64,000 bases of DNA from Bacteroidota bacterium (lineage in GTDB: Bacteria > Bacteroidota > Bacteroidia > Chitinophagales > Chitinophagaceae), in assembly GCA_030706605.1 (NCBI GenBank), contig JAUZOE010000013.1, positions 1-64,000 on the forward strand, given 5' to 3'. Both the position numbers and the translations under genes were made by a program. Positions 27,701 through 36,792 of the stretch are shown piece after piece. The notes under the pieces were generated by a model, which did no database searches, was not told the DNA's origin, and saw nothing but the letters and a program-made list of their open reading frames with translations. Position 1 is the stretch's first letter, and each line of letters opens with the position of its first letter.

Positions 27701-28150
27701 ATGAACAATAATCAAACTATAGAAGATACGGAAGCGGGAATTATAGAATCATTTTCCTGGTTCGAAAACTGGGAAGAAAAATACGAATACATAATTGAGT
27801 TAGGGAAGAAACTTCCGGCATTGGAAGAGGAATATAAAAAAGATGAGAATATAATTAAGGGGTGCCAATCTACCGTTTGGCTTGCTTCTGAATACAAAAA
27901 CGGGAAGGTATTTTATAAAGCGGATAGTGATGCGCTTATTGTAAAAGGCCTGGTCAGCATGTTGATCTCTGTTTTATCTGGTCATACTCCCGATGAAATA
28001 CTGGATGCAAAACTGGGCTTTATAAAAGAAATAGGCATGATGGCACACCTGGCACAAACCCGTTCCAACGGGCTGGTAGCTATGGTAAAGCAAATTAAAA
28101 ATTATGCCCTGGCTTATAAATCAATTAGTGTTGTAGGAAAAACGATATAA
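27701..28150 (+). CDS. sufE: Sulfur acceptor SufE
   Basis: A 149-residue protein. The persulfide-accepting cysteine is C55 in IKGCQSTVWLASEYKNGKV, followed by DALIVKGLVSMLISVLSGHTPDEI, all typical of SufE. It carries sulfur from SufS C372 to SufB. It starts 2 bp after sufS and its stop overlaps the next ATG by one base. Confidence 0.95.
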   Translation: MNNNQTIEDTEAGIIESFSWFENWEEKYEYIIELGKKLPALEEEYKKDENIIKGCQSTVWLASEYKNGKVFYKADSDALIVKGLVSMLISVLSGHTPDEILDAKLGFIKEIGMMAHLAQTRSNGLVAMVKQIKNYALAYKSISVVGKTI

Positions 28151-28464
28151 TGATGGAAACTGAAATACTAAAAGAAAAGGTGATTGCGTGTTTGCAAACT
28201 ATTTATGATCCTGAAATTCCGGTAAGTATTTACGAATTAGGATTAATATATGAAATAGATATTTTGCCTATCAATAATGTTCAGATTGTAATGACTTTGA
28301 CAGCTCCGAGTTGTCCGTCTGCGCAGGAGATACCGATTGAAGTAGATCAGAAAGTGAGAATGATAGAAGGGGTTAATGATGTTCATGTTTCTGTAGTGTG
28401 GGATCCGCCATGGGACAGAAGTATGATGAGTGAAGCAGCTATGTTAGAATTAGGATTTATGTAA
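28150..28464 (+). CDS. SufT/MIP18-family (DUF59) Fe-S maturation protein
   Basis: A 104-residue DUF59 protein: YDPEIPVSIYELGLIYEIDI, then MTLTAPSCPSAQEIP with the family cysteine, and VVWDPPWDRSMMSE. Such proteins (SufT, PaaD, MIP18) help deliver Fe-S clusters to target proteins. Position at the end of the suf operon favours SufT. TAATG overlap with sufE; an ATG three bases later is equally possible. Confidence 0.9.
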   Translation: MMETEILKEKVIACLQTIYDPEIPVSIYELGLIYEIDILPINNVQIVMTLTAPSCPSAQEIPIEVDQKVRMIEGVNDVHVSVVWDPPWDRSMMSEAAMLELGFM

Positions 28465-28576
28465 TTATTCTCCCCGAAATAGGATGAAGGGACTTAGGGG
28501 ATTGCTCGTTAAATTTTAAATATTTTTTTTATCATATAAAATACTGCCTTGTTTCCTTTTGGGTTAGAGGCCAATT

Positions 28577-29047
28577 ATGAAAATAACAGCACAAGAAGAA
28601 TATGGTTTACGAATACTTTTACGCATTGCAAAATGTAATGAAGAAGAGAGCATGAGTATCCAGGCACTGAGTGTGGCTGAAGGTATTTCTCCGGCTTATG
28701 TGGCCAAACTGACAAGAATACTTCGTAAAGCAGGGTATATCAATAGTACGCCGGGAAATATAGGCGGATACATCCTTGCAAAATCTGCCAGGGAAATTAA
28801 TATTAATCATGTTTTGAAAACTCTTGGTGGTAAGCTATTCAGCAAAGAATTTTGCAATGACTATTCAGGTGCAATGAAATTATGCACTAATTCAGTAGAT
28901 TGTTCGACACGTTCTTTATGGCAAATGATTCAATTTACTGTAGACCAATTATTAGATAAAGTTTCTTTATACGACCTCTCTGCCTCCGAAGAAAAATCCG
29001 GCAAATTATTAAATAATATCTTGGAACAGATACCAACTTCTTTGTAG
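28577..29047 (+). CDS. Rrf2-family transcriptional regulator, likely Fe-S sensing
   Basis: A 156-residue Rrf2 protein: winged helix at 1-75 (KITAQEEYGLRILLRIA, ISPAYVAKLTRILRKAGYINSTPGNIGGYILA) and a C-terminal dimer helix. Three cysteines C93, C103 and C109 sit in the usual ligand region (FCNDYSGAMKLCTNSVDC). The spacing is C-x9-C-x5-C, whereas E. coli IscR has C-x5-C-x5-C, so this is a distinct subclass. Position directly after sufBCDSET suggests it senses Fe-S status and controls that operon. The pair is inferred from location only. Confidence 0.85.
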   Translation: MKITAQEEYGLRILLRIAKCNEEESMSIQALSVAEGISPAYVAKLTRILRKAGYINSTPGNIGGYILAKSAREININHVLKTLGGKLFSKEFCNDYSGAMKLCTNSVDCSTRSLWQMIQFTVDQLLDKVSLYDLSASEEKSGKLLNNILEQIPTSL

Positions 29048-29279
29048 TTATAATCTAATTGTGTGAAGCTTTTCAAGGACAGAGATTAATATAATTGGTC
29101 AAACATTGTAGTTCCTATCTTATATCGCGATCACTTCATTTCAATATAAATATTGATTTGTCTAGCCCTCAATTAATGGGATTCAATAAATTCTATCATC
29201 TTTGTTTTAATTTCATAGATTAGCATTATGGATCAGAAATTTCAGGCTTAGAGGGGGCAAAAATAACTATACTATAATT

Positions 29280-31481
29280 ATGAAATCAATTTGTACACTT
29301 CTTTTATTATGTGCTTTTAGAACTATTGATGCGCAAAATATTGCCCAGCAAAAACTGGAACAATTACCGCTCTATCCTTCCAGTGAAATAAAAGCTGCGC
29401 AAGGCGACTGGTTGTTGAATAATGCACATGCTATTACAAAAATCTACAGATCGGGAAATCGCAAAGATCTGATCATTACCAATGGATTAATATGCCGCCG
29501 GTTCAGGCTGCAACCCTATATGGCATGCTTTGGATTCCAAAACCTTATTACCGGAAAAGAAATGCTTCGTGCCATAGAGCCGGAAGCAGAGGTGGAAATC
29601 AATGGCAAATCATATAACATCGGAGGTGCGAAAGGACAATTTGAAAGAGGCTATCTTCAATATGACTGGCTGGATCAATTCAAAAACGACCCACAGGCTT
29701 TTCAACTGGTTGATTTTTCAATTCGAAACATACAACCTCGTTTGAAATGGAAACCAGCGAGGTGGAATACCAATCAACAATGGTCGCCTGCAGGGAAAGA
29801 AATAGATTTTACATTCCGGCTCGCTGGTAATGAATTGGAGGGTGTAACCATAGATGTTATATATGAAATGTATGATAATATGCCTCTCATGTCCAAAAGT
29901 ATGGTAGTGCATAATGCAGGCAATAATTCAATCACTATTAATACTTTTAAAAGTGAGAAGCTGGCAATGGTAGAAGAAAGCTCAGGTGTTAACAAAGATG
30001 GGTTTCTTCCTTCTCCTCACATCTGCATACAAAGTGATTATGCTTTTGGCGGTAGTTCTTATGCCGATGCCAATCATACTACTTGTTGGCTTCGTGACTC
30101 ATTATTTACTTCGCAAGTAAATTATAATCTTCAGACTCATTGCCTGCTTGAAAGTAAGCCACCTATTGGCCCCGATTATGTTGTACAACCCGGACAAAAT
30201 TTTGAGACATTTCATACATACGAATTAATGTATGATAGCTATGATAGGGAACGTTGCGGCCTGGCTGAACGGAAAATGTACCGGGTTCTTGCGCCCTGGG
30301 CCACTGAAAACCCTATGTTTCTTCACCTCACTACTACCAATCCGGAAAAGGTAAAAACGGCTATTGATCAGTGCGCGGAAGTTGGTTTTGAAATGGTAAT
30401 CCTTAGTTTTGGCAGTGGACTGAATATGGAAGATACTAGTGATGCCAATATTAAAAAATTCAAAGAATTAGTGAACTATTCCCATTCTAAAGGGATTGAA
30501 ATGGGAGGTTATTCTTTGTTTTCGAGTCGGAGCATTGATGTGGTGGATGATGTGATCAACCCTGAAACCGGTAAGCCTGGTGGTACTATTTTTGGTAATG
30601 CTCCTTGTTTAGGTAGTAATTGGGGGCTAGGCTATCTTCAAAAGTTGAAAACTTTTATTACCAAAACCGGATTTACTATACTGGAAAATGATGGACCTTA
30701 CCCTGGTGATATCTGTGCTTCTGTTTCACACCCGGGGCATACTGGTATTAATGATTCACAATGGAACCAATGGAATTTAGAAACTTCTTTTTACGGATGG
30801 CTTCGTGAAAGAGATGTGTACCTGAATGCACCTGACTGGTATTTTCTGAATGGTTCCAGTAAAATCGCTATCGGGTATCGCGAAGATAACTGGTCATTAC
30901 CGAGAGAGCGACAGATTATGCTTGGGCGGCAAAATATTTATGATGGTACTTGGGATAAAACACCGGGTATGAGTTGGACTTTTGTTCCTTTGACTCAATA
31001 TCATGGAGGAGGCGCAGCAGCAACTATAGAACCTTTGCATGAGCACCTGGATGCGTATGAGGCCCACTTGGTTCAGAATTTCGGGAGTGGTGTGCAGGCG
31101 TGCTACCGTGGTCCCAGGTTATATGACACGCCGGCTACAGAAATATTGGTAAAAAAGGAGGTGGCATGGTATAAAAAATACAGAAATATCCTGAACGCAG
31201 ATATCATTCATATCCGTCGTCCCGATGGAAGAGATTATGATGCAATAATGCATGCAGATCCTAAAGGAAAAGAAAAAGCCTTGGTAATGGTCTATAATCC
31301 TCTTGACAGTAGTATTATCCGGAACATAAAATTGCCATTATATTATACCGGATTAACCACTGTGGCCAGGATAAAAGAAAAAGAAAATAAATCGCAATTG
31401 TATCATTTAAACAGAGATTATTCTGTAGATGTTTCGGTGACAATAAAACCGCATTCTTATACCTGGCTGGTAATTGAATAA
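29280..31481 (+). CDS. Exported alpha-galactosidase-like glycoside hydrolase
   Basis: A 733-residue protein with a signal peptide (MKSICTLLLLCAFRTIDAQ). About 40-300 is a beta-rich domain (DLIITNGLICRRFRLQPYMACFGFQNL). About 340-620 looks like a TIM barrel with GFEMVILSFGSGLNM, GIEMGGYSLFSSR and GFTILENDGPYPGD, in which D471 is a candidate nucleophile, placed like the KxD of clan GH-D. About 650-733 is an all-beta tail. This layout resembles GH36 alpha-galactosidases, but the diagnostic motifs are divergent. Monocistronic. A near -7 box CATCTTTG lies upstream at about 29198-29205. Confidence 0.6.
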   Translation: MKSICTLLLLCAFRTIDAQNIAQQKLEQLPLYPSSEIKAAQGDWLLNNAHAITKIYRSGNRKDLIITNGLICRRFRLQPYMACFGFQNLITGKEMLRAIEPEAEVEINGKSYNIGGAKGQFERGYLQYDWLDQFKNDPQAFQLVDFSIRNIQPRLKWKPARWNTNQQWSPAGKEIDFTFRLAGNELEGVTIDVIYEMYDNMPLMSKSMVVHNAGNNSITINTFKSEKLAMVEESSGVNKDGFLPSPHICIQSDYAFGGSSYADANHTTCWLRDSLFTSQVNYNLQTHCLLESKPPIGPDYVVQPGQNFETFHTYELMYDSYDRERCGLAERKMYRVLAPWATENPMFLHLTTTNPEKVKTAIDQCAEVGFEMVILSFGSGLNMEDTSDANIKKFKELVNYSHSKGIEMGGYSLFSSRSIDVVDDVINPETGKPGGTIFGNAPCLGSNWGLGYLQKLKTFITKTGFTILENDGPYPGDICASVSHPGHTGINDSQWNQWNLETSFYGWLRERDVYLNAPDWYFLNGSSKIAIGYREDNWSLPRERQIMLGRQNIYDGTWDKTPGMSWTFVPLTQYHGGGAAATIEPLHEHLDAYEAHLVQNFGSGVQACYRGPRLYDTPATEILVKKEVAWYKKYRNILNADIIHIRRPDGRDYDAIMHADPKGKEKALVMVYNPLDSSIIRNIKLPLYYTGLTTVARIKEKENKSQLYHLNRDYSVDVSVTIKPHSYTWLVIE

Positions 31482-31737
31482 GGGTGATTTTTAATGAATG
31501 ATTATTGTCGTTAAGCGGAGACATCTTTATCATCATTACCAATGAGGGCTTTATTGTAAACTTCCCCAAAGTTCGACCATTTAAAAGTTGAATTTGATTT
31601 TTAGGCTATAATGTAAAATGGATTCCTGAATCTTTAAGACATTGATTATGTAAAGCAAATGATAGTTCACTTAGAAGAAATATATGAGGGCAGTGTTCAT
31701 CCCAATTTAATAGACTTAAAATATTGGATGAACTAAC

Positions 31738-33141
31738 TTACATAGATTGATAAATTTTTATTTTATTATAAAGCGTTTTACGATCAATGTTTAATATTTC
31801 TGCGGCTTTGGTTTTATTAAAATTAACCTCTTTCAATACATTCATGATAGTCTCATATTCAGCCCTGGCTGCGGCATCCTTAAGATCTACAGGAGCTCCC
31901 GACAACTTTTTATGCCCATTCAATTGAGTTTCAGGGTGGAGAAGTGATTGTGTTATTTCCCAGGGAAGCACTTTAGAATTGATCAACCCTGATTGAGTGA
32001 GTAAAACTGCACGACGTACTACATTCCTGAATTCTCTCAAATTGCCAGGCCATGAATAATTCATAAACATTTCTTCCACCTCTTCTTCATACCCTTCAAT
32101 ATTTTTTTGCAATTCCTCATTGGTCTTGTCAAGAAAAAATTGAGCAAATTGAGGTATATCTCCTTTTCTTTCGCGCAGTGCGGGCAGGTTAATTGAGAAT
32201 TCATTAAATCTATGATAGAGATCTTCCCTGAAATTACCTTTTTGATAAGCTTCCTGTAGGTTTTCGTTAGAGGCCACAATAATTCTTATATCTACGTCCA
32301 TTTCTTTATTGCCACCCACTCTTTTAAATTTTCTTTCCTGTATTACTCTTAATAAGGATGCCTGCACGTCTCTGGCCAGGTTAGAAACTTCATCTAAAAA
32401 TAAGGTCCCCCCATTGGCTAATTCAAAATGACCTTCTTTATCATTTACGGCTCCTGTAAAAGCACCTTTAACATGACCAAAAAGCTCGCTGCCAGAAAGT
32501 TCTTTAGATAAGGTTCCACAATCCATTGCTACAAAAGGCTTTCCTTTTCGTTTGCTGGATTCATGGATTGTTTTAGCTATCACTTCCTTTCCTGTGCCGC
32601 TCTCTCCATAAAGGATTACACTGTAATTGGTAGGAGCTACTATTTCTATTTGTTTATATACTTTCGCTGTTTCACCATCCTGCCCGATTAAATATTCTTT
32701 ATTGGCAGAAATAATATAAGGCTTCTTATTTTTAGGAGGATTTGGTGTAATAGTAGAAGAGGTAAATGATTTTTCAGAAGGAGCAGCAAATGCTTTTTCT
32801 ATAACATTAATTACCTCATCAGGAATAAGAGGTTTGGTTATGTAATCAAAAGCGCCAAGTTTGATAACATCAACAGCCGTCTTGATATCTGAATATCCGG
32901 TAATAATTATTACTATTGTTTTTGGTTTGACTTCTTTAATTTTTAGTAGAACATCTTTCCCATCTTTGTCTCCAAGGCGGAAATCACAAAGTACAATATC
33001 AAAATGTTCTTCATTAAATTTAGCAAGGCCTTTTGCACCATTGTGAGCTACCTCTGTTGTGAATCCTTTTTTGTCGAGAAAACGGTTTAACAAAACACAC
33101 ATATCATAGTCATCATCAATAATCAGTATTTTTTTCTTCAT
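31738..33141 (-). CDS. NtrC-type sigma-54-dependent response regulator
   Basis: A 467-residue protein. Receiver 1-120 with phosphoacceptor D53 (VLCDFRLGD) and K105-type lysine in DYITKPL. AAA+ domain about 150-385 with GESGTGKE (Walker A), the sigma-54 contact loop GAFTGA, and GGTLFLDEVSNL (Walker B). Fis-type HTH at the C-terminus (NFNKTKAAEILNIDRKTLYNKIK). It activates sigma-54 promoters after phosphorylation, probably by the CHASE3 kinase two genes upstream on the same strand. Targets are not visible here. Confidence 0.93.
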   Translation of the reverse strand: MKKKILIIDDDYDMCVLLNRFLDKKGFTTEVAHNGAKGLAKFNEEHFDIVLCDFRLGDKDGKDVLLKIKEVKPKTIVIIITGYSDIKTAVDVIKLGAFDYITKPLIPDEVINVIEKAFAAPSEKSFTSSTITPNPPKNKKPYIISANKEYLIGQDGETAKVYKQIEIVAPTNYSVILYGESGTGKEVIAKTIHESSKRKGKPFVAMDCGTLSKELSGSELFGHVKGAFTGAVNDKEGHFELANGGTLFLDEVSNLARDVQASLLRVIQERKFKRVGGNKEMDVDIRIIVASNENLQEAYQKGNFREDLYHRFNEFSINLPALRERKGDIPQFAQFFLDKTNEELQKNIEGYEEEVEEMFMNYSWPGNLREFRNVVRRAVLLTQSGLINSKVLPWEITQSLLHPETQLNGHKKLSGAPVDLKDAAARAEYETIMNVLKEVNFNKTKAAEILNIDRKTLYNKIKIYQSM

Positions 33142-33175
33142 AGCTTTAAAAAAGGTCTTTTTGGATTTAGCAAAG

Positions 33176-34090
33176 TTAACTTAAATCTTCGTTTTTTAAT
33201 TGGGGAGAACCTACAGTTTTTTCTTCAGTCTTAATCCATTCAGCATATTCTTTCGGTAAAATTTTCCCCCCGTAAAGTTTAGCATGTACTTTAGTGAATT
33301 CTGCACCAAGGTACAGAATAATTGAACTATAATAAACCCAAACCATGAAAATGATTATGGAACCTGCAGCTCCATAAAGAGATGTAAAATTGCTTTGACC
33401 TAAGTAGAAACCAATAGCAAATTTCCCAATGGTGAAAAATATGGCGGTAATAAATCCCCCAAATAACACATCTTTCCATTTAATTTTAGCATCAGGTAAT
33501 ATTTTAAACATTAATGAAAATAAAACATTAGCGATTATGAAAGAAAGAATTGCGTCTGTAATTTGAATGAAATAAATACTATATTCCTGAATATAATTGC
33601 CAATAAATTTTCCAAAAGCAGAAACCAACGCGTTTAGCATAAGTGAAACAATCATAATAAATCCAATACTTAATATCAAAGAAAATGAAAGTAACCTGGT
33701 AATAATTAATTGCCACCACACTTTTTTAGGTTTTACCCTTAACCCCCAAATTTTATTTATGGAGTCCTGTATTTCTCCAAATATACTGGTAGCACCAATT
33801 AATAAAATAACGATTCCTATTACAGATGCAAAAAAATTATTTCCCGCGACGTGAATATTTTTTATGGTTTCTTGAATTTGAAGCGCTGCCTTACTTCCTA
33901 ATAGATTGTTTAACTGATCGTAAATTTCTCCTTGCATGGCTTCTTTGCCAAAAAAGAAACCCGATAAGGTGGTTAAAATTATTACAAAAGGAGCTATAGA
34001 AAAAACGGTATAGTAAGCAAGCGAAGCACTGTATTTAAAAATATTATCGGCTGAAAATTCCTTTAAAACTGTTTTTGTATATGATAACAT
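33176..34090 (-). CDS. YihY/BrkB-family inner-membrane protein
   Basis: A 304-residue protein with six predicted TM helices. The family motif LAYYTVFSIAPFVIILTTLSGFFFG is at the start, and the C-terminal FTSLYGAAGSIIIFMVWVYYSSIILYLGAEFTKVHA is well conserved. Once labelled ribonuclease BN, the family is now considered of unknown transport-like function. It lies between the kinase (117 bp) and the response regulator (34 bp), so may be co-transcribed with them. Confidence 0.88.
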   Translation of the reverse strand: MLSYTKTVLKEFSADNIFKYSASLAYYTVFSIAPFVIILTTLSGFFFGKEAMQGEIYDQLNNLLGSKAALQIQETIKNIHVAGNNFFASVIGIVILLIGATSIFGEIQDSINKIWGLRVKPKKVWWQLIITRLLSFSLILSIGFIMIVSLMLNALVSAFGKFIGNYIQEYSIYFIQITDAILSFIIANVLFSLMFKILPDAKIKWKDVLFGGFITAIFFTIGKFAIGFYLGQSNFTSLYGAAGSIIIFMVWVYYSSIILYLGAEFTKVHAKLYGGKILPKEYAEWIKTEEKTVGSPQLKNEDLS

Positions 34091-34207
34091 ATCACGAAAT
34101 AAATTTTAATGTTATTATAATAAATTTTCAAGAAAATATTCAAATAAAGTTAAAGCAAAGCAAAGACAGGTCAAAAGTAAGATCAGTAAAAAGAAAATCA
34201 TTTTGCT

Positions 34208-35611
34208 TTAACTAATCCGCAAGCTTATAGTAAAAGTAGTACCAGATCCGAGCTCACTCTCCGCAGAAATACTACCATCATGGCCTAAAATAATATTTTG
34301 TGAATTAGCCAATCCTAATCCATTGCCTTTTTCTTTAGTAGTAAAATAGGGTTCAAATAATCTACTGACTTCCGATTTTGTCATACCCTTTCCGGTATCA
34401 GAAATTTTTATTATGCACATGCTATTTTTACGGGATGTTGAAATCTGCAGAATTCCATTTTCATCCATCGCTTCAATAGCATTTACAATTATATTTAAAA
34501 AAGCAATTTTAATTTTTGATACATCTACGGAAATTGGGCAAATATCTTCATCATAATTTTTCTCCACTTTGATATGATTCAATTCTATTCTGTCTCTTGC
34601 CAGTTCAAGGCTCTGGTCAAGTAAATCATTAACAGATGCCTCTGAAAAACTGAGTTCAGCCACTCTTGTTGTATTGAGTAAATCACTTACCAATTGATTA
34701 ATTCTATCAGAATTTCTAGAAATCATATTAAATAACATAGCTGATGATTCTGTCAAATCTTGTTCGGAACGAAGATGTTCGATAGAAAGGTTAATATTGG
34801 TTAAAGGGTTGCGTACCTCATGAGCAATGGTGCGTGCTATTCTCCCGGTAACTGCATATTTTTCAAGATTTCTCAATTCTATTAATTCCGTGTTCAATTC
34901 TGCAAGTTGATCCACCCTGTTTTGTAATTGTTCCCTGAATTCTGCAGCTTTTTTATCTGCTTCTGTTTTAGCTTTATTTTCTTTATTGTAAACTAAAATG
35001 GAAGAAAAAGTAAGCAAAATAGCTACTATAAGTGAAATGATGTTCAATATTTTGATGAGAACTGAATATTCAGAAACACTTTTGGAACGAACACTCCATA
35101 ATTTTTTTTCCGCATCACGGATCTTGCTAACATACTTTTCAATATTTTTTGTTGCCTCTATTCCAAGGCCATTCCCTTCTAATAATCCAGGAGTAATTGT
35201 TTGCGCTGCGGAAAAGTCCGAAAGAATTTTTTCGGTACCTGAAAAATTTTGATCTATCAAATCATGAAGTGTATCAAGATTGTTCTGGTTTTCGTTGTTT
35301 TCAATTGTTAAAGAATCGAGAGTACTAAAAGTATCATAGGTGTCTGTTTTACTTTGTTCAAATTCATCAATGAATTGAGGATTTTTAGTAATAACATAAC
35401 CCCGAAAAGCAGACTCCCCTTTTTTTATGTACCTAAGTATATTATCAAGATTATGAATAATCTCGTTAGTATGATTGATCCAGTGGTCCTGTGTTATAAT
35501 TTTTTGTGTGGAAATATAAGTGAGAATATAAGAAATAAGCAAAAGGAAAAAAGCAGTAAGAAACCCTATCCTGGTACGATTCGCGATTTTTTTTAAAAAA
35601 TTTCTGACCAT
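34208..35611 (-). CDS. CHASE3 sensor histidine kinase
   Basis: A 467-residue protein. TM1 at about 15-33, a periplasmic CHASE3 domain (HNLDNILRYIKKGESAFRGYVITKNPQFIDEFEQSK), TM2 at about 187-207, a coiled coil, then the HisKA box with H264 (RTIAHEVRNPLTNINLSIEHL). The HATPase part has N, G1 (DTGKGMT) and G2 (EKGNGLGLANSQ) boxes. Likely partner of the NtrC-type regulator at 31738. A near-consensus -7 box AATCTTTG lies on this strand at 35648-35641. Confidence 0.92.
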   Translation of the reverse strand: MVRNFLKKIANRTRIGFLTAFFLLLISYILTYISTQKIITQDHWINHTNEIIHNLDNILRYIKKGESAFRGYVITKNPQFIDEFEQSKTDTYDTFSTLDSLTIENNENQNNLDTLHDLIDQNFSGTEKILSDFSAAQTITPGLLEGNGLGIEATKNIEKYVSKIRDAEKKLWSVRSKSVSEYSVLIKILNIISLIVAILLTFSSILVYNKENKAKTEADKKAAEFREQLQNRVDQLAELNTELIELRNLEKYAVTGRIARTIAHEVRNPLTNINLSIEHLRSEQDLTESSAMLFNMISRNSDRINQLVSDLLNTTRVAELSFSEASVNDLLDQSLELARDRIELNHIKVEKNYDEDICPISVDVSKIKIAFLNIIVNAIEAMDENGILQISTSRKNSMCIIKISDTGKGMTKSEVSRLFEPYFTTKEKGNGLGLANSQNIILGHDGSISAESELGSGTTFTISLRIS

Positions 35612-35727
35612 AAAAATCCGGGGGTTTATTTTTAAATATACAAAGATTACTGACCCGAATATTAGTTTATAATATTTTAACCTATTTTTTAATCACTTGG
35701 TTCAAATAGGAAAAAAATTTAAAAACT

Positions 35728-35735
35728 TATCTTTG
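35728..35735 (+). promoter_or_regulatory. -7 box of the AraC-family regulator gene
   Basis: TATCTTTG matches TAnnTTTG exactly, 11 bp before the ATG at 35747, implying a leader of only a few nucleotides. No -33 TTTG stands at the proper distance, so it may be weak or need activation. Confidence 0.6.
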
Positions 35736-35746
35736 CTTGATTATTT

Positions 35747-36682
35747 ATGGAAACTATTCAACAGTTACTGTCCTTAGAACTAAATCATCCTGTAATGCAG
35801 CATGAAATGGAATTAGTGCAACACAAAACGCAACGGATTCCAGGGTCGGTACATTATGTGATTAACCGCTATCGAAAAATACCCAACGTAATTTTTGAAG
35901 ATACCGGGATGATGATATATAATTACCACGAGGATAATAAAAAAACTAAAACCCTGGAATTAGTCTTTTGCATTTCAGGCAATAAATACTGTAAAGAAAA
36001 AGCAGAGGAATGTAGTTTTTGCAAACATTCACAATCACATCATTGCGAAGAATTAATTGAAACGCTGGACATAGCCAGTTTCCGATATAGCAAAGAACAT
36101 CTTACTCAATTTGTAAAAGGAATAAAAACTTCCTCTTTTTCAGAAGATGTTTTAAATTTCAAACATACCAGTTCTTTTTCTAAAACTTTGCCTTTGTGCA
36201 GCAGAACAAGAAATGCTCTGGATGCATTATTAAATCATAATTATTCAGAAAGCCTGGAAAACATATTTATTAATGCCCAAACACAAATGCTGCTTTTATA
36301 CAGCATGGAATGTATGGCAGGCGATGGAGAAGATTCTTTCTCTTGCAAGTTCCTGGCTAACGAAGCCGACCGTAAAAAAATATCTCTTGCCCGTGAAATT
36401 TTATTACAACAAATAGGAGAGCCTCTTACTATAAAAGAATTAAGCCGCAAGGTAGCCATCAATGAATGTTATTTGAAGAAAGGGTTTAAGGAAATGTATG
36501 GTACCACCATTTTTGATTTTTTTCAAAGCCAGCGCATGGAGCATGCAAAATATTTATTGTATGAAAAAGAATTAACTGTGACAGATGTTTCGGCATTGTT
36601 GGGTTATTCTTCTATTTCCCACTTCTCGACTGCATTCAAAAAACACACCGGGATAAAGCCTTGTGAGCTACTATTTCGCTGA
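35747..36682 (+). CDS. AraC-family regulator with N-terminal cysteine cluster
   Basis: A 311-residue protein. The C-terminal ~100 residues are a double HTH (EPLTIKELSRKVAINECYLKKGFKEMYG and LTVTDVSALLGYSSISHFSTAFKKHTGIKP). The N-terminal domain has a cysteine cluster C75-x6-C82-x6-C89-x2-C92-x7-C100 with nearby His94, His98 and His99. This could bind iron, an Fe-S cluster or zinc. It is followed by a FecA-like receptor and a di-heme peroxidase, so it probably controls iron uptake. A pair of direct repeats downstream fits an AraC operator. Ligand and sign of control are inferred. Confidence 0.85.
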   Translation: METIQQLLSLELNHPVMQHEMELVQHKTQRIPGSVHYVINRYRKIPNVIFEDTGMMIYNYHEDNKKTKTLELVFCISGNKYCKEKAEECSFCKHSQSHHCEELIETLDIASFRYSKEHLTQFVKGIKTSSFSEDVLNFKHTSSFSKTLPLCSRTRNALDALLNHNYSESLENIFINAQTQMLLLYSMECMAGDGEDSFSCKFLANEADRKKISLAREILLQQIGEPLTIKELSRKVAINECYLKKGFKEMYGTTIFDFFQSQRMEHAKYLLYEKELTVTDVSALLGYSSISHFSTAFKKHTGIKPCELLFR

Positions 36683-36706
36683 ATAATATTCCTGTTACTT
36701 TAGAAT

Positions 36707-36739
36707 TTTCCCGATTTCGGAAACGAGATTTCCCGATTT
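36707..36739 (+). promoter_or_regulatory. Candidate AraC operator: two direct repeats
   Basis: TTTCCCGATTT occurs at 36707-36717 and again at 36729-36739, exactly 22 bp apart, i.e. about two helical turns. That places both copies on one DNA face, the usual geometry for AraC-family activators. The pair lies between the regulator's stop (36682) and the receptor's ATG (36793), ahead of a weak -7 box TTCATTTG (36766-36773). Confidence 0.55.
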
Positions 36740-36792
36740 TGTAAATCATTTGAAAGCAATGATATTTCATTTGCAGAAATAAATCTGTAATA

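Noticed and set aside
31482..31737. Gene fragment between the hydrolase and the NtrC gene
   Set aside because: Short beta-strand-like readings on both strands, none long or conserved enough.
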